A DNA stretch of 64,000 nucleotides from an uncultured Acetatifactor sp. (GTDB taxonomy: Bacteria > Bacillota > Clostridia > Lachnospirales > Lachnospiraceae). Position 1 is the first letter of the stretch; each line of letters opens with the position of its first letter. Under the pieces are notes generated by a model. That model was not told where the DNA came from. It saw nothing but the letters and a program-made list of their open reading frames with translations, and searched no databases. The DNA lies in NCBI GenBank assembly GCA_934436245.1, contig CAKSAM010000002.1:1-64000 (forward strand). Reading direction: 5' to 3'. The position numbers and the translations under genes were made by a program. Shown one piece after another: positions 15,631 to 25,832 of the stretch.

Positions 15631-16899
15631 ATGGCACAAAAGATATATGTGGTAGAGGGGCGGCAGTTCTGTACAGAGGTGGATTACCAGAACGCTCTGA
15701 AAGACCAGAAAGTGATCGGAAATCTCCGGGTGCAGACGAAAAAAATGAGCCTGGCAGATCAGAAGAAATTGCTTGAAGTGATCCGCAGTGGGAAGTGCCG
15801 ATTCCATAGTATTCTTGGACAGGATTACATGGAAGAACTGGCAGAAGATATCCGTCAGCAGGAGAAAAAGGGACAGGGGACGTCTCTTTCGAAGGACAAA
15901 AAGGTTCCGAAGGAGAAACCTTCTAAAACCCCAAAGCAGGAAAGACCCGGAAAGAAAAAAGAGTCTTCCACGAAATCTGCAAAAAAGAAAACCCCATGGA
16001 AGGCAACAGAAAAAAAGAAAAGTTCTACACAGAAAACAAATACGAAACAGCGGTTTGATGAAGCTGAACTGGATCAAATTGTAAAAGAAGAACTGAAGAA
16101 ACAGGAAAAGAGAAGAAAATTTCTTGTGGTCTGCTGCAGTATGATCGCAATTGTCTGTCTTGGTTATTTCGGAATGTATAACTGGTATATTTACCGGACT
16201 ACAGACAACTATAAGCAATTGAGTGAATTGAAGGACAAGGAACCGACAGCCAGTGAAGCACCGGCTCCGGTGATTCATTATACTGCTGATGAGGGTCAGA
16301 GTACCCCCCCACCGGTACTGGATGAATATAAAAATTTATTAAATAAGAACAAAAGGCTAATCGGATGGGTAAAAATTGACGATACTAATATAGATTACCC
16401 TGTAATGCAGACTACAGATAATGAATATTATCTGGATCATAATCTGAATCAGGAGTATGACAAGAATGGATCTATTTTCATGGACAAGGACTGTGATGTA
16501 CTAAAACCCAGTACAAACCTCATACTGTATGGACATCATATGAGGAGTGGACAGATGTTCGGAAGCTTATCCTTATACAGCGACCAGAGCTATTATGAGA
16601 AACATCCTTATATACAGTTTGATACCATCTATGAAAAAGGGCTGTATGAGATCATGTATGTATTCCGGTCCCGGGTATACAGCGAAGATGAAATCGTATT
16701 TAAATACTATCAGTTTATAGACGCCCAGAGCGAGCAGGAATTTGACTCTTATATGAATGATATGGAAGGGATGTCATTATATGACACAGGAGTCACGGCC
16801 TCGTTCGGTGACCGGCTGCTGACCTTATCTACCTGTGATTATCAGGAGAAAAACGGCAGATTTGTAGTGGTTGCCAGAAAAGTGACGGCAAAGGAGTAA
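15631..16899 (+). CDS. Class B sortase with long Lys-rich cytoplasmic N-terminal region
   Basis: Membrane transpeptidase that cuts a C-terminal sorting signal and attaches the protein to the cell wall. The catalytic domain (residues ~235-420) holds H302 (YGHH), C402 (LSTC) and R410 (GRF), the sortase triad, and WVKIDDTNIDYPVMQT, a class B hallmark. One membrane helix lies at ~163-188. Before it are ~160 cytoplasmic residues, including a very basic low-complexity stretch (~80-150, Lys/Pro/Ser/Thr), far longer than in usual SrtB. The gene ends 3 bases before a surface protein with a TPKTGD sorting motif, its likely substrate. Confidence 0.92.
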   Translation: MAQKIYVVEGRQFCTEVDYQNALKDQKVIGNLRVQTKKMSLADQKKLLEVIRSGKCRFHSILGQDYMEELAEDIRQQEKKGQGTSLSKDKKVPKEKPSKTPKQERPGKKKESSTKSAKKKTPWKATEKKKSSTQKTNTKQRFDEAELDQIVKEELKKQEKRRKFLVVCCSMIAIVCLGYFGMYNWYIYRTTDNYKQLSELKDKEPTASEAPAPVIHYTADEGQSTPPPVLDEYKNLLNKNKRLIGWVKIDDTNIDYPVMQTTDNEYYLDHNLNQEYDKNGSIFMDKDCDVLKPSTNLILYGHHMRSGQMFGSLSLYSDQSYYEKHPYIQFDTIYEKGLYEIMYVFRSRVYSEDEIVFKYYQFIDAQSEQEFDSYMNDMEGMSLYDTGVTASFGDRLLTLSTCDYQEKNGRFVVVARKVTAKE

Positions 16900-16902
16900 A
16901 GG

Positions 16903-19900
16903 ATGACTAAGGGTACAAAGAAGACCAACAGAAGATTAAAAAAGACAGTAAGGAAGACCCTGGGAACATTGTTCCTGATCTCAGCAATCGTAGTAGCAGC
17001 AATCCCCACGGAAGGACTGCGTGCGGAGGAAGATGCTGTGGCACAGGCGGCAGGACATACACATGCCGCAACACATACTTCCGGCAGTGCAAAATACAAG
17101 GTATCCATCCGGAAAGATGCGACGGAGAAGGCAGCGGATCTGAAGGCCGGAAGCAATGTCCCGACTATGGATTCACTGATTCCTGTAGTTCCTTCGGGAA
17201 CAACGATCTACACCACCAGTACGAATGCTGACGGAAGCAACTATCAGTTCGCATATATGGCAGTAAACGGTGTATGGTCAGCCATTCTGCTGGGGTATAA
17301 TAAGGACAATACTCTGCCGAACAATACGCTGACGATCCCTAATAAAGTAAATGCGTACATACAGCCTACCGGCAACCTTGGTACCGGTAACGGTTATGTG
17401 GCAGCCAACATAAAAGGGGAGCCACTTTATTATGAAGCAACAACGGAAAACACCCGTATGGTAGATGATATAACCAAGCCAAGATATCAAGAGGATGGGA
17501 AAACACCGTTGGTGGATGCTACCGGTAAGCAGTTGTATGAACAGAAGGAAGAAACTTATAAAGTAGGAGAGATAAAACCCTGTTATGCTACCGATAATGC
17601 ATGGAAGGGTCTGGATGTTTTAACACAGTTTTATTATTATTCCAAGGGAGCTAACGGTTCCAGCGTAAATGGTGCGGAGGACGGCAAGGGAAACGCAGCA
17701 GTATATGCCGATTATGCGATCGCAACTGACAGTGATCACCAGTGGATCAAAGATGCGGAAGTAAAATATATCGGCAACCAGTACCTGGATTCTGCATTTG
17801 ATGCCCTGACAAATACAAATAAATGGAGTGTTCCAACAGACGGAGGCTATATTACAGCAGCAACTGCTTCCAGGGGTATCTTTGCACAGGCCGGTAATAT
17901 CGGAACGCTGATTATCGGAGAGGATCTGGTAGGCATCGGTAACTATGCTTTTTATGAATGCACAGGTCTGAATGATGTAGAGTTTGGTAATGGTATTACC
18001 GTTATTGGCAACTATGCTTTTGCCGGATGCGGCAGTATGAGAGATGTGTCTATTCCGGAAAAATGTAATCTCGGTCAGATCGGAGACCATGCCTTTTATA
18101 ACTGTACCAACCTTACAAGCTTTACTTTACCAATAAGTGTAAAGTATATCGGAGATTATGCTTTCGCAGAATGCCGTTTCTTAAGTGATTTTGAAATGTG
18201 CAATTCCGGTGACGGAACCAGTGCAAGTAATTTGAAGGAGCTGGGGTGGAATGTATTTGAAAACTGTGAGACCCTTTCTTCTCTGACCTTCCCGGAGAGT
18301 TACAATGAAGCTCTGGATATTTCAGCCTTTAAGGGATGTAAGAATCTGAGACACATTACTGCCCGCAGCAAACAGATGACGTTTACGGAGAAAGAAGATG
18401 GGGATGTCTATTGCTTTGACTGCTTTAAGGATATGCTGTCCGGAGATCCGGTAAACGGAACCTTCTACTTTGAAAGCAGGGATGATTCCACACTGCATAC
18501 CTTCACCAGAGATCATTGTTTTGCATTCAGTTATATTGATTATGATTCCGAGGCAAATCAGTATAAAAGCCTGAATAAATATGAACTTACGGTTCAGGAT
18601 TCTAATGTGACCGGAGAAAAAGGAAGATCTACGTATGTAGTAAATTCCAACAATGTACTGATATCCAGTACGGTAGGAGAAAATGTATCGACGTTGGAGA
18701 TCCCGGATCCTATCGGACCTTATCATATTTATAATATTGACGCCAATACTTTTGCCAACAACTGTAATCTGACCATGGTATCACTGCCTGCCAGTGTTGT
18801 ATCTGTCGGAGATAACGCTTTCAAAGGATGTCATAATCTGGCAACGGTGATCTTCAATAACAGTTCAGTGGCAATAGGAACAGATGCATTTAAAACGCAG
18901 GATTATACAGGAGCAGCGCACAGAGGCAATTGCCCTAAAAAGGTAGAAGTCGATAGTGATAATTCTCCGAAGGTAAAGCTTACCTTTGTGGGAGAAGTTT
19001 CGCCGAGCTCCACACCTTACCTGTATGCCATGAGTGAGGATGGAAGATATAATAACGGCAGTCAGCTGAAGACGTATGTCAGATATTGCAGCGGCTGGCC
19101 GACCAATCTGGTAGTACAGTACAATGAGGAAAAGGGCGTCAGCGAGCTGATCGATTTTCCTGCCTTTTCACAGCTGAGTGGATATACAAGTGAAACAAAC
19201 TATCCTTATCTGACAACTGCCCAGAGAGAAGCTGCAAGTACTGCACTTAGCAAATATTCGAGTGGTGCGACCCTGACAGAAGATCAGCAGCAGTTTATTG
19301 ATTCCGCATTGAATGTTGTAATACCTGAGGGTATCCAGGCGATTAAGGACGGACTGTTTGTAGCTAAAGAAGATGCGGATGCTGCAAGCCTTAAGGAAGA
19401 TAAGACAGTTACCATATACGGTCTGGATGCCATCGAGGAAAATGACTTTAGAAGTGCAGACGGTACCAGAGCTGCAGCACATTTGAAGGAAGTTAACATT
19501 CTTGGCAATACAGCATCTATTGCAGCCAAAGCTTTTGAAGACTGCGAGAAACTGAAGACGGTCAATATCACCGGAAATATGAGCTCCATCGGGGACTATG
19601 CCTTTAAGGATTGTCCTGTTCTGGATGATGTGACATTGTCCGGAACGATTAACAGTCTGGGACTGATTCCTTTTACCGGATGTGACAAACTGAGTAATGT
19701 GTCATTCTTAGGAAACGATTATTTCAGCTGCGATAATTCCATTATTTATGGAATGAGTGGCGGTGCCAAAGCAAGGATTATTGAGTGCCTGGAAGGCAGA
19801 ACCAGTAAATATGTAAAGCCTTCTGAACTGGCAGGGGTTACTTCCATTGCACCCAGAGCATTCCAGGGATGTGATGCCCTGAGAGAAATCGATCTCACGG

Positions 19901-21798
19901 AAAGTGAGATTACAACGGTGCCGGAATATGCCTTTGCAAATACAACGGAAATGCGTACGATTAAGCTGCCTACTACCTGTACCACTATTGAAGATTATGC
20001 GTTCCAGAAGAGTGGTATGGAGCGGTTGGAGGCGAGCCAGTATCTGAACCTTATCGGCCAGCATGCATTTGATGATCTGCTCAAGACAGATCCGAAGGAT
20101 GTGGTAATCTGCAGTCCGGAAAACAGTTACTTGTATAATTACGCAAACTTAAAGGGCTTTACAGTAGATACTACTCCCCTGGTAGAGTATTTTACCGTTA
20201 ACTTCAGAGACTGGAATGAAGAATTAGGCAGCTATGCCCTGGTACCTGATGCAGAGCAGAGAGTTAAGGGCGGTGAAGCTGCAACTCCTCCAACCCCGGC
20301 AGGTAAGAGTGGAGAGGTGTTCCAGTATTGGGATCCGGATCCCAGTGAAATCACTGAGGATGTTACAATTACTGCTATGTACAGCAAGGAAGATCCTGAT
20401 GCCAACAAACTGACCGTAACCTTCCAGGATTGGGATGGTACGGTAATTAAGGAGATCAAGGTATCCTCCGGAGGCAGCATCGCAGATGCGGATCTGCCCA
20501 ATACGTCTAATCTGGTGAGAGACGGTTACATATTTATCGGTTGGGACAGAAATCTGACCAATATTACAGAATCCTTTACTACCATGGCTGTATACAAGGC
20601 TCTGAGTGAAGATGATATTGTAGTCAGATATATTAACAGTGTAACCAAAGAGGTATTCTATCAGACCACCATTAAGAAGGGCACGGTTGCACCCAGCATC
20701 CAGACACCTACGGTCAGTGGCTATACTTTCAAGGAATGGCTGCCGGATATTGCAACAGCCATTACGGAAAATACAGATTTTTATGCGGTATATGAGGCAA
20801 GCGGTTCTAATAATGGTGGAACGGGCAGCCCGGGTACCAGCACCGGTCCCGGAAGCAGTACCAGTCCGGGAGGCAATAATAACAACGGAACTACTGCCAA
20901 GATGTATACGCTGACGGTTAAAAATGGTTCCGGCTCCGGCAGTTATGTAGCAGGTTCCCAGCCGATCATCGTTGCGAATGATCCTGCAAAGAATCAACAG
21001 TTCAGCAGCTGGTCTATTGATCCCGGCAATACAACAATTGCCAGCAAGGTATTGTCAGCAACTGTGATTACCATGCCGGAAGCAAATGTAACCGTAACAG
21101 CAAATTATACGGCTAAGTCCGGTTCCGGCACCAGTACTTCTACCGGAAGTGGGAATTCCACAAATTCCAATTCCAACAGAAGACCGAACAGTACTACTAC
21201 GGGAAATCTGTCAGGAGGAAGAACTACCGTTGTCATAGACAAGAACGGTCTGTCCAATACCGGTGTAGTATCTGCAACTGTGAACGGATCATCCGATAAT
21301 TTTGTAATCAAGATTACGGAGAGTGCGGCAGCTTCTGAGGAAGTAGTAAAGGCGCTGATGGCAGAGTACGGCAGCGATATCAGTGCCATCAAGTATTTCC
21401 CGATGGATATCAGTCTCTATGATTCCACCGGTAATAACAAGATTACTGATACTACAGGATTGTCTATCAGCATTACTCTGCCGATTCCGGATTCACTGAT
21501 CACTTACGCTGGTAACAATAAAGTGGCCGGAGTAGTGAACAGCAAGCTGGATAAGCTGACACCGAAATTCTCCACAATTTCCGGGGTATCCTGTATTACA
21601 TTTACAGCTGAGCATTTCTCACCTTATGTGATTTATGTGGATACGAATAACCTGACAGCGGGAACGATTGCCGACAGTACGCCTAAGACCGGAGACGGAA
21701 TTCATCCGAAGTGGTTCCTGTCCATTGGGCTTGCCTGCATTTCGGTGGTACTGTTTATGAAGAAAGATAAAAGGACTTTGAAAAAAGTCAGAGCCTAG
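16903..21798 (+). CDS. Large BspA-like leucine-rich repeat surface protein with sorting signal
   Basis: A 1631-residue secreted protein. Signal peptide: basic start (KKTNRRLKKTVRK) and hydrophobic core at ~20-37. The middle (residues ~310-1080) is built of BspA/TpLRR (LRR_5) repeats of the type IGNYAFYECTGL...IP. Then come three Listeria-Bacteroides (InlB B-type) repeats at ~1096-1300 (YIFIGWD, YTFKEW), a divergent B-like repeat (~1330-1405) and Gly/Ser/Thr-rich linkers. The C terminus has TPKTGD (1593-1598), a hydrophobic helix and a basic tail: a sortase-type cell-wall signal. BspA-like proteins bind host matrix proteins or other bacteria; adhesion is inferred. AAAGGAG precedes ATG 16903, within the same operon as the sortase. 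Confidence 0.92.
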   Translation: MTKGTKKTNRRLKKTVRKTLGTLFLISAIVVAAIPTEGLRAEEDAVAQAAGHTHAATHTSGSAKYKVSIRKDATEKAADLKAGSNVPTMDSLIPVVPSGTTIYTTSTNADGSNYQFAYMAVNGVWSAILLGYNKDNTLPNNTLTIPNKVNAYIQPTGNLGTGNGYVAANIKGEPLYYEATTENTRMVDDITKPRYQEDGKTPLVDATGKQLYEQKEETYKVGEIKPCYATDNAWKGLDVLTQFYYYSKGANGSSVNGAEDGKGNAAVYADYAIATDSDHQWIKDAEVKYIGNQYLDSAFDALTNTNKWSVPTDGGYITAATASRGIFAQAGNIGTLIIGEDLVGIGNYAFYECTGLNDVEFGNGITVIGNYAFAGCGSMRDVSIPEKCNLGQIGDHAFYNCTNLTSFTLPISVKYIGDYAFAECRFLSDFEMCNSGDGTSASNLKELGWNVFENCETLSSLTFPESYNEALDISAFKGCKNLRHITARSKQMTFTEKEDGDVYCFDCFKDMLSGDPVNGTFYFESRDDSTLHTFTRDHCFAFSYIDYDSEANQYKSLNKYELTVQDSNVTGEKGRSTYVVNSNNVLISSTVGENVSTLEIPDPIGPYHIYNIDANTFANNCNLTMVSLPASVVSVGDNAFKGCHNLATVIFNNSSVAIGTDAFKTQDYTGAAHRGNCPKKVEVDSDNSPKVKLTFVGEVSPSSTPYLYAMSEDGRYNNGSQLKTYVRYCSGWPTNLVVQYNEEKGVSELIDFPAFSQLSGYTSETNYPYLTTAQREAASTALSKYSSGATLTEDQQQFIDSALNVVIPEGIQAIKDGLFVAKEDADAASLKEDKTVTIYGLDAIEENDFRSADGTRAAAHLKEVNILGNTASIAAKAFEDCEKLKTVNITGNMSSIGDYAFKDCPVLDDVTLSGTINSLGLIPFTGCDKLSNVSFLGNDYFSCDNSIIYGMSGGAKARIIECLEGRTSKYVKPSELAGVTSIAPRAFQGCDALREIDLTESEITTVPEYAFANTTEMRTIKLPTTCTTIEDYAFQKSGMERLEASQYLNLIGQHAFDDLLKTDPKDVVICSPENSYLYNYANLKGFTVDTTPLVEYFTVNFRDWNEELGSYALVPDAEQRVKGGEAATPPTPAGKSGEVFQYWDPDPSEITEDVTITAMYSKEDPDANKLTVTFQDWDGTVIKEIKVSSGGSIADADLPNTSNLVRDGYIFIGWDRNLTNITESFTTMAVYKALSEDDIVVRYINSVTKEVFYQTTIKKGTVAPSIQTPTVSGYTFKEWLPDIATAITENTDFYAVYEASGSNNGGTGSPGTSTGPGSSTSPGGNNNNGTTAKMYTLTVKNGSGSGSYVAGSQPIIVANDPAKNQQFSSWSIDPGNTTIASKVLSATVITMPEANVTVTANYTAKSGSGTSTSTGSGNSTNSNSNRRPNSTTTGNLSGGRTTVVIDKNGLSNTGVVSATVNGSSDNFVIKITESAAASEEVVKALMAEYGSDISAIKYFPMDISLYDSTGNNKITDTTGLSISITLPIPDSLITYAGNNKVAGVVNSKLDKLTPKFSTISGVSCITFTAEHFSPYVIYVDTNNLTAGTIADSTPKTGDGIHPKWFLSIGLACISVVLFMKKDKRTLKKVRA

Positions 21799-21823
21799 AG
21801 AAAAATAAAGGATGGGAAGGTTT

Positions 21824-23131
21824 ATGAATCATAAAAAGTGGATGGTCGTCATAGCATTGGTGGCTACCGCATTGATCCTGACACATCTTCCTGTGTCAGA
21901 GGCAGATGCGGCAGCGTCTGCCTCTGATTTTCAGATGCAGGGCAGTACATTGGAAAAATATCGTGGAACAGATGAACGAGTCACGATTCCGGACACTGTG
22001 GAAGTAGTGGGAGAAAGTGCTTTTGAAAACAATCAGAAAATTCAGTTTGCGGTGATCCCAAAATCTGTCAAACGGTTAGAGGCTTATGTGTTTTGGGGAT
22101 GCAGCAACCTGGAAGAAGTCGTATTGGGAAAAGGTCTGACGGCTGTGGACGAATATTCTTTTGCCGGTTGTACAGGCTTGAAGCAGATTACGATCCCTGA
22201 AAATATACAGAGCATTGAAGCCCAGGCTTTTGCCGGATGTACGAACCTTACAGATATTTATATTTCATCATCAGTGACCAGTATCGCAGAGAATGCATTC
22301 CTGAACTGTGAAAAAGTGACGATTCATGCGGATGAGGGCAGTGCAGCTGCACAGTTTGCACAAAAACTTGCAGAACAGAGAAATCAGAATCCGATAGTGA
22401 CAGCGCCGCCTTCTGAGACTCCGGCAGTAAATGGAACATCGGAAGCACAGATGACAACAGAGCCTGCTGCTACAGAGACACCGGCTCCGGCACCGACACA
22501 AGTGCCCGGTAATGTGATCGGCAGCACGATAGTCGTGGGAAATCATGCTATGGTAATGGTATTGCCCGAAGAAGAGAAGATACAACAGGGTTACACGGAA
22601 ACGGACGCAGGGCAGGAAACGGATGGTGGGCTGCAGGATATTATTGTAGAGACAGAAGACGGCAAAATTCCTGAATGGATGTATTACCGTAATCAGTTTG
22701 TCGGAGCTGCAATGATCCCGGAGGGAACTACAGAAATTGAACGGTTTGCTTTTTCCAGAAGTTCGGTCCGGACAGTGACGATTCCGGATGGTGTTACGAC
22801 AATTGATTATGCGGCATTTTACCATTGTGATAATCTGGATGATGTGATATTGCCAAAGACAGTGACTGTTGTTGGTGCGAAAGCGTTCACACATACCGGA
22901 TGGATGGATAATTTTGAAGAGAACAGTATGGATGATTTCCTGATCAGTGGAGATGTTCTGGTGGCTTATAAGGGAGATCTTGCGGAGGTGACGATACCGG
23001 ATGGCATCCGTGTGATCGCAGATGAGACATTTCGTGAGCATACGGAACTTAAAAAGGTTCATCTGCCTGCAAGTGTCACCAATATTGGTGACAGTGCTTT
23101 TCCCGAAGGAATTGAAATCATAAAGGAATAA
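21824..23131 (+). CDS. Second BspA-like leucine-rich repeat secreted protein
   Basis: A 435-residue protein with a signal peptide (MNHKKWMVVIALVATALIL) and two blocks of LRR_5 repeats (~40-180 and ~290-430; FAGCTGLKQITIP, FYHCDNLDDVILP) separated by a Thr/Pro/Ala-rich linker (~190-225) and a short acidic region. Unlike its neighbour it has no sorting motif or C-terminal helix and ends directly after the last repeat, so it is probably released or held non-covalently. The frame opens at 21812, but GGGAAGG is placed for ATG 21824. It lies 25 bases after the large LRR gene and closes the unit before a terminator. Confidence 0.88.
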   Translation: MNHKKWMVVIALVATALILTHLPVSEADAAASASDFQMQGSTLEKYRGTDERVTIPDTVEVVGESAFENNQKIQFAVIPKSVKRLEAYVFWGCSNLEEVVLGKGLTAVDEYSFAGCTGLKQITIPENIQSIEAQAFAGCTNLTDIYISSSVTSIAENAFLNCEKVTIHADEGSAAAQFAQKLAEQRNQNPIVTAPPSETPAVNGTSEAQMTTEPAATETPAPAPTQVPGNVIGSTIVVGNHAMVMVLPEEEKIQQGYTETDAGQETDGGLQDIIVETEDGKIPEWMYYRNQFVGAAMIPEGTTEIERFAFSRSSVRTVTIPDGVTTIDYAAFYHCDNLDDVILPKTVTVVGAKAFTHTGWMDNFEENSMDDFLISGDVLVAYKGDLAEVTIPDGIRVIADETFREHTELKKVHLPASVTNIGDSAFPEGIEIIKE

Positions 23132-23156
23132 TGGGTGTTCACCGGCACCTGTGAAG

Positions 23157-23198
23157 AAGATCGGCATAAGATAGAATAAGTCTTATGCCGGTCTTTTA
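23157..23198 (+). terminator. Terminator of the surface-protein operon
   Basis: CGGCATAAGA (23162-23171) pairs with TCTTATGCCG (23181-23190), extended by AAGA/TCTT, with a 9-nt loop and a short T run (23193-23197). Confidence 0.85.
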
Positions 23199-23255
23199 TG
23201 TAAGCAGATCAGGCAGAAATCAGCCTGCTTGATGATCTGGTGGAAAGGAAACGAA

Positions 23256-24176
23256 ATGCTGAGGGTAAGGAGACAGGTGCAGGTGCCGGAAAGTTATGAA
23301 CGATGGTCATTGGAAACAGACCCGGTTACGACAGCGGTATTAGACACAGGGATTGGATATCATCCGGATCTGGCCGGTCGCCTGTTGTGCTTTTCTGACT
23401 TTATCTCAGGGAAAAAGTTTCCTTATGATGACAATGGACATGGAACTCATGTGTGTGGAATTCTATGTGGAAGTGGTGAAGTGTCAGGGGGAAAACTTCG
23501 TGGGATGGCTCCGGATACAAGGCTTGTAGTGGGAAAGGTACTGGATCACAAAGGGGAAGGATCCTGTGATTCTATGCAGGAAGCATTACAGTGGGTTTTA
23601 AATGTAAAGAATAGATATGGGATCCGTATATTAAATATTTCGGTAGGAATCGGTGAACTGCGGGAGGTTTATAAAGAACAGGTTTTAAGAGAGTATCTGG
23701 AAAAACTTTGGGATCATAATGTTCTGGTAGTCTGTGCAGCGGGGAATACAGGACCTGAGGATGGTAGTATTTCAGAAATGGCAAGCAGCAGAAAAGTGTT
23801 GACAGTAGGCTGTCATGACGGAAGATTTTGCAGAAACAGTCCGGATTGCTGTGAGTCTTATTCCGGGAGAGGAAGAAAATATGATGTGATCAGGAAACCT
23901 GATATTGTGGCGCCAGGCACCAGAATTTTGTCCTGCAATGCCTTCTGGCAGAAACGGAACGGAAGAATTGTCAGACCTTATATCGCCAAAAGCGGTACTT
24001 CCATGGCTACACCGGTGGTATCCGGAGCTGCGGCTCTTACGATGAAAAAATATCCGGGAATGACCAATGAAGAATTTATCCGTCTGCTGTCTCTTACAGC
24101 AACGGATCTGGGAGAAGCCTGGAATAAACAGGGTTTTGGCATGCTGAACGTCAGGAGATTATTAGAAAACAAGTAA
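23256..24176 (+). CDS. Subtilisin-like serine protease (S8), no signal peptide
   Basis: A 306-residue subtilase with the triad Asp in TAVLDTGIGYHPDL, His in NGHGTHVCGIL and Ser in SGTSMATPVVSGAA; the oxyanion Asn is in CAAGNTGP. There is no signal peptide and almost no propeptide: the catalytic domain begins ~25 residues from the start. This resembles intracellular subtilisins (ISP) of Bacillus, which degrade cytoplasmic proteins in stationary phase. ATG 23256 follows AAAGGAAACG; the frame opens at 23229. It stands alone, after the surface-operon terminator. Confidence 0.9.
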   Translation: MLRVRRQVQVPESYERWSLETDPVTTAVLDTGIGYHPDLAGRLLCFSDFISGKKFPYDDNGHGTHVCGILCGSGEVSGGKLRGMAPDTRLVVGKVLDHKGEGSCDSMQEALQWVLNVKNRYGIRILNISVGIGELREVYKEQVLREYLEKLWDHNVLVVCAAGNTGPEDGSISEMASSRKVLTVGCHDGRFCRNSPDCCESYSGRGRKYDVIRKPDIVAPGTRILSCNAFWQKRNGRIVRPYIAKSGTSMATPVVSGAAALTMKKYPGMTNEEFIRLLSLTATDLGEAWNKQGFGMLNVRRLLENK

Positions 24177-24245
24177 AAAGATAAAATCACTGATGAAAAT
24201 TGAAATTGTGATTAAAATAAGTCAATAAAATTAATGGCAAAGATA

Positions 24246-24274
24246 TTGACACAAATGGTATGATTGTATACAAT
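24246..24274 (+). promoter_or_regulatory. Sigma-A promoter of the citrate/isocitrate genes
   Basis: TTGACA at 24246-24251, 17-base spacer, TACAAT at 24269-24274. The -10 box lies inside a palindrome (24258-24279), so a repressor bound there would block polymerase. Confidence 0.75.
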
Positions 24275-24279
24275 GATAC
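24258..24279. promoter_or_regulatory. Palindromic operator, probable GntR-family site
   Basis: GTATGATTGTATACAATGAT followed by AC is a 22-bp palindrome with one mismatched pair and a perfect ATTGTATACAAT core. FCD-type GntR regulators bind such GTATAC-centred palindromes. It covers the -10 box of the promoter, and a GntR gene lies in the transcription unit, so autorepression is likely. Confidence 0.65.
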
Positions 24280-24366
24280 GAGAACTGCAAAATGTATTTT
24301 TACTGCGCAGAGTAAAAATAGAAAATAGGTTGCAGATGTCGAATGTCAGGGAAGAGAGGTATACCA

Positions 24367-25779
24367 ATGAGAGATAGTGATGCATTTCAGAATCGTCCGG
24401 TCTCCATGAATCCGAAGAACAACCTTCTGGAGATTGAGGAGCATATGTACATACTGGATGATGTGGAGAAGCCGAACGTGTTCCGTAATATGTTCCCTTA
24501 TTCCGAAATCCCCAAAATACCTTTTAATGATCGTATCGTGCCTCATAACATGCCGAAAGATATCTGGATCACAGATACCACTTTTAGAGACGGACAGCAG
24601 TCCAGGGCACCTTATACTACAGAGCAGATCGTGAAGATCTATGATTATCTGCACGAACTGGGCGGCCCCAACGGAATGATCCGTGCCAGCGAGTTCTTCC
24701 TGTACAGTAAAAAGGACAGAGATGCTGTCTATAAGTGTATGGAGAGAGGATATAAGTTCCCCGAGGTCACCAGCTGGATCCGTGCCAGCAAGGAAGATTT
24801 CAAATTAGTAAAAGAGATCGGAATGAAGGAGACCGGTATTCTGGTAAGCTGCTCCGATTATCATATTTTCTTAAAGTTAAAAATGACCAGAAGACAGGCA
24901 ATGGATCACTATTTAAGCGTTATCCGTGACTGCTTAGAGGAGGGCATCAGCCCCAGATGTCACCTGGAGGATATCACCAGAGCGGATATCTACGGCTATG
25001 TGGTGCCGTTCTGTCTGGAATTGATGAAACTGATGAAAGAGTATCAGATTCCTATCAAGGTACGTGCCTGCGATACCATGGGATACGGTGTCAACTATCC
25101 CGGTGCTGTTATCCCCCGTAGTGTACAGGGTATTATCTATGCGATCCATACCCATGCAGGTGTACCTCATGAACTGATTGAGTGGCATGGTCACAATGAC
25201 TTTTACAAGGCAGTGTCCAACTCTACCACAGCATGGCTGTACGGCTGTTCCGGTGTCAACACCTCCCTGTTCGGTATCGGTGAGCGTACCGGTAATACGC
25301 CGCTGGAGGCAATGGTATTCGAGTATGCACAGTTAAAGGGCGACTTAAACGGAATGAATACCCGTGTGATCACAGAACTTGCAGAGTACTACGAGAAGGA
25401 GATCGGTTATCAGATTCCTCCCAGAACCCCGTTTGTGGGCAAGAACTTTAATGTGACCAGAGCCGGCATCCATGCAGACGGACTGCTTAAGAACGAGGAG
25501 ATCTACAATATCTTCGATACCGAGAAATTCCTGAACCGCCCGGTACTGTGCGCTATTTCCAATACCTCCGGTCTGGCAGGTATCGCACATTGGCTGAACA
25601 CCTACTATAAATTAAAGGGAGACAAGCAGGTACAGAAGAATTCTGAACTGGTAGCAGAGATCAAAAAGTGGGTAGATGAGGAGTATGCCAGCGGTCGTGT
25701 GACTGTGCTTACGGATGAAGAGATTGTGGCATGTGTCAATCGTATCTGCCTGGAGAAGAATCTGAAGATCGGTGAGTAA
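24367..25779 (+). CDS. Re-type citrate synthase / homocitrate synthase-like enzyme
   Basis: A 470-residue DRE-TIM metallolyase: DTTFRDGQQSR gives the catalytic R and metal-binding D, and HGHNDF the metal-binding HxH. The family includes isopropylmalate, homocitrate and Re-citrate synthases. The next metabolic gene is isocitrate dehydrogenase and no leucine or lysine genes are near, which favours Re-citrate synthase (acetyl-CoA + oxaloacetate to citrate), as known in Clostridium kluyveri. It would start the oxidative half-TCA route to glutamate. The frame begins at 24343, but GAGAGG is placed for ATG 24367. Substrate choice is inferred from context. Confidence 0.8.
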   Translation: MRDSDAFQNRPVSMNPKNNLLEIEEHMYILDDVEKPNVFRNMFPYSEIPKIPFNDRIVPHNMPKDIWITDTTFRDGQQSRAPYTTEQIVKIYDYLHELGGPNGMIRASEFFLYSKKDRDAVYKCMERGYKFPEVTSWIRASKEDFKLVKEIGMKETGILVSCSDYHIFLKLKMTRRQAMDHYLSVIRDCLEEGISPRCHLEDITRADIYGYVVPFCLELMKLMKEYQIPIKVRACDTMGYGVNYPGAVIPRSVQGIIYAIHTHAGVPHELIEWHGHNDFYKAVSNSTTAWLYGCSGVNTSLFGIGERTGNTPLEAMVFEYAQLKGDLNGMNTRVITELAEYYEKEIGYQIPPRTPFVGKNFNVTRAGIHADGLLKNEEIYNIFDTEKFLNRPVLCAISNTSGLAGIAHWLNTYYKLKGDKQVQKNSELVAEIKKWVDEEYASGRVTVLTDEEIVACVNRICLEKNLKIGE

Positions 25780-25832
25780 ACATAGAATGAGCATGACAAC
25801 GGTAACAGTGTTGTCTGGAATCGAGGATTATA

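Noticed and set aside
22271..23167. Long antisense frame (298 codons) over the second LRR gene, and similar ones at 20224-20997 and 15481-16278
   Set aside because: Antisense shadows of strong coding sequence; His/Cys/Arg-rich products without motifs or start sites.
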